Origin: Halobacteriales archaeon SW_5_68_122
GTDB taxonomy: Archaea; Halobacteriota; Halobacteria; Halobacteriales; Haloarculaceae
Length of the DNA stretch: 5,900 nt
Reading direction: 5' to 3'
NCBI GenBank assembly: GCA_003022815.1
Contig: PXSL01000101.1
Location: 1 to 5,900, forward strand
Shown here: positions 5,279 to 5,900 of the stretch, one piece after another
How positions within the stretch are numbered: the stretch's first letter is position 1
How the letters are laid out: every line of letters starts with the position of its first letter
The notes under the pieces: model-generated
Seen by the model: only the letters and a program-made list of their open reading frames with translations
Told to the model about the DNA's origin: nothing
The model's database searches: none
Program-made: the position numbers and the translations under genes

Positions 5279-5900
5279 ATGCATCGCGTTATCGGCGAAC
5301 GAGACCCGGTGTCGGTCGACGCCGACCACGCCCGATTGCTGCTCCGGGAGATGGTCCGGGCCCGCGTGTTCGACGAGCGTGCGTTTGCCCTCCAGCGACA
5401 AGGGTGGATGAGCGGCTATCCGCCGTACCGGGGCCAGGAGGCCTCCCAGGTGGGGGCGGCGCTGGCGATGACCGACGACGACTGGCTGGTGCCGACCTAC
5501 CGGTCGAACGCGATGCAACTGGCCCAGGGAGTGCCGATGGCGGACCTGCTCCGGCTCCGCCGCGGCTACCCCGAGTTCGGCTCCGGCCACGACGTCCCGG
5601 TGCTTCCGCAGGCGGTGCCCATCGCCTCCCAGATTCCCCACGCGACGGGGCTGGGGATGGCCGCGGACTACCGGGACACCGACGAGGCCGTGGTCTGTTG
5701 TTTCGGCGACGGCGCCACCTCCGAGGGCGACTTCCACGAGGGGCTGAACTTCGCCGGCGTGTTCGAGTCGCCCGTGGTGTTCTTCTGTGAGAACAACGGG
5801 TGGGCGATATCGACCCCGGAGACCGAACAGACCGCGAGCGAGACCATCGCGGTCAAGGCCGAGGCCTACGGCATCGAGGGGCTCCGCGTCGACGGCAACG
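5279..5900 (+). CDS. 2-oxoacid dehydrogenase E1 component alpha subunit, 3'-truncated by window edge
   Basis: This subunit, with E1 beta, uses thiamine diphosphate to decarboxylate a 2-oxoacid (pyruvate or branched-chain type) and pass the acyl group to lipoyl-E2 in the cytoplasm. The 207 visible residues start MHRVIGERDPVSV and include the family landmarks: YPPYRGQEASQVG (about 45-57), the substrate-loop segment VPTYRSN, SQIPHATGLGMA, and the ThDP motif GDGATSEGDFHEGLNFAG ending in CENNGWAIS. The frame stays open to the last base, so the C-terminal third lies outside. Relatives are about 350-370 residues long. A GGAGG site fixes the start. E1 beta, E2 and dihydrolipoyl dehydrogenase genes usually follow directly. 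Substrate is uncertain: haloarchaea oxidise pyruvate mainly with a ferredoxin oxidoreductase, and several such E1 paralogues occur per genome. Confidence 0.92.
   Translation, partial: MHRVIGERDPVSVDADHARLLLREMVRARVFDERAFALQRQGWMSGYPPYRGQEASQVGAALAMTDDDWLVPTYRSNAMQLAQGVPMADLLRLRRGYPEFGSGHDVPVLPQAVPIASQIPHATGLGMAADYRDTDEAVVCCFGDGATSEGDFHEGLNFAGVFESPVVFFCENNGWAISTPETEQTASETIAVKAEAYGIEGLRVDGN

Noticed and set aside
5264..5737. Minus-strand open frame opposite the E1 alpha gene
   Set aside because: It overlaps clear ThDP-enzyme coding sequence and its translation shows no family features.
1..5900. CRISPR array, tRNA, rRNA or replication origin
   Set aside because: I saw no regularly spaced direct repeats, tRNA-like cloverleaf, rRNA sequence or origin-type repeats.

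Overview
The window is chromosomal DNA from a haloarchaeon (class Halobacteria). The protein-coding DNA is strongly GC-rich with G/C third positions, the predicted proteins are rich in Asp and Glu, and most genes have an AT-rich box-A-like promoter about 26 bases before the start codon with no Shine-Dalgarno site (leaderless transcription). I cannot name the genus from sequence alone.

Layout. Positions 2-949 hold the 3' part of an aldo/keto reductase gene that begins outside the window. A short MaoC-type hot-dog hydratase gene follows (1101-1490), then pdaD, encoding pyruvoyl-dependent arginine decarboxylase (1625-2104). A 1768-base IS200/IS605-type insertion sequence lies at 2101-3868 on the minus strand. 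It encodes an apparently intact HUH transposase, TnpA, and a broken TnpB that has lost the segment carrying its first RuvC catalytic motif. Next come a 110-residue haloarchaeal protein of unknown function (3947-4279), a thymidylate kinase gene tmk (4395-4895), a convergent gene for a three-helix membrane protein (4892-5203, minus), and, divergent from that, the first two thirds or so of a 2-oxoacid dehydrogenase E1 alpha subunit gene (5279-5900), which runs off the window.

The central observation is the exact placement of the insertion sequence. Its ends can be set to the base: the left end follows a TTAC target and the right end ends in TCAA, with internal guide tetranucleotides AAAG and GAAT, the same logic as IS608. 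Removing the element joins the interrupted pdaD codon to the target and gives Leu-stop (CTG TAA); with the element present the junction reads Leu-stop (CTT TGA). The insertion went into the last sense codon but left the protein unchanged, with the element's own right end supplying the stop codon.

Two genes appear to have lost about 80-90 bases internally: tnpB (frame-shifting, so a pseudogene) and tmk (in frame, removing the usual LID region). The aldo/keto reductase carries a hydrophilic in-frame insert built from two DNA hairpins. The host genes look like ordinary metabolic and housekeeping genes, each with its own promoter. I see no operon logic that links them, and no CRISPR array, rRNA or tRNA.
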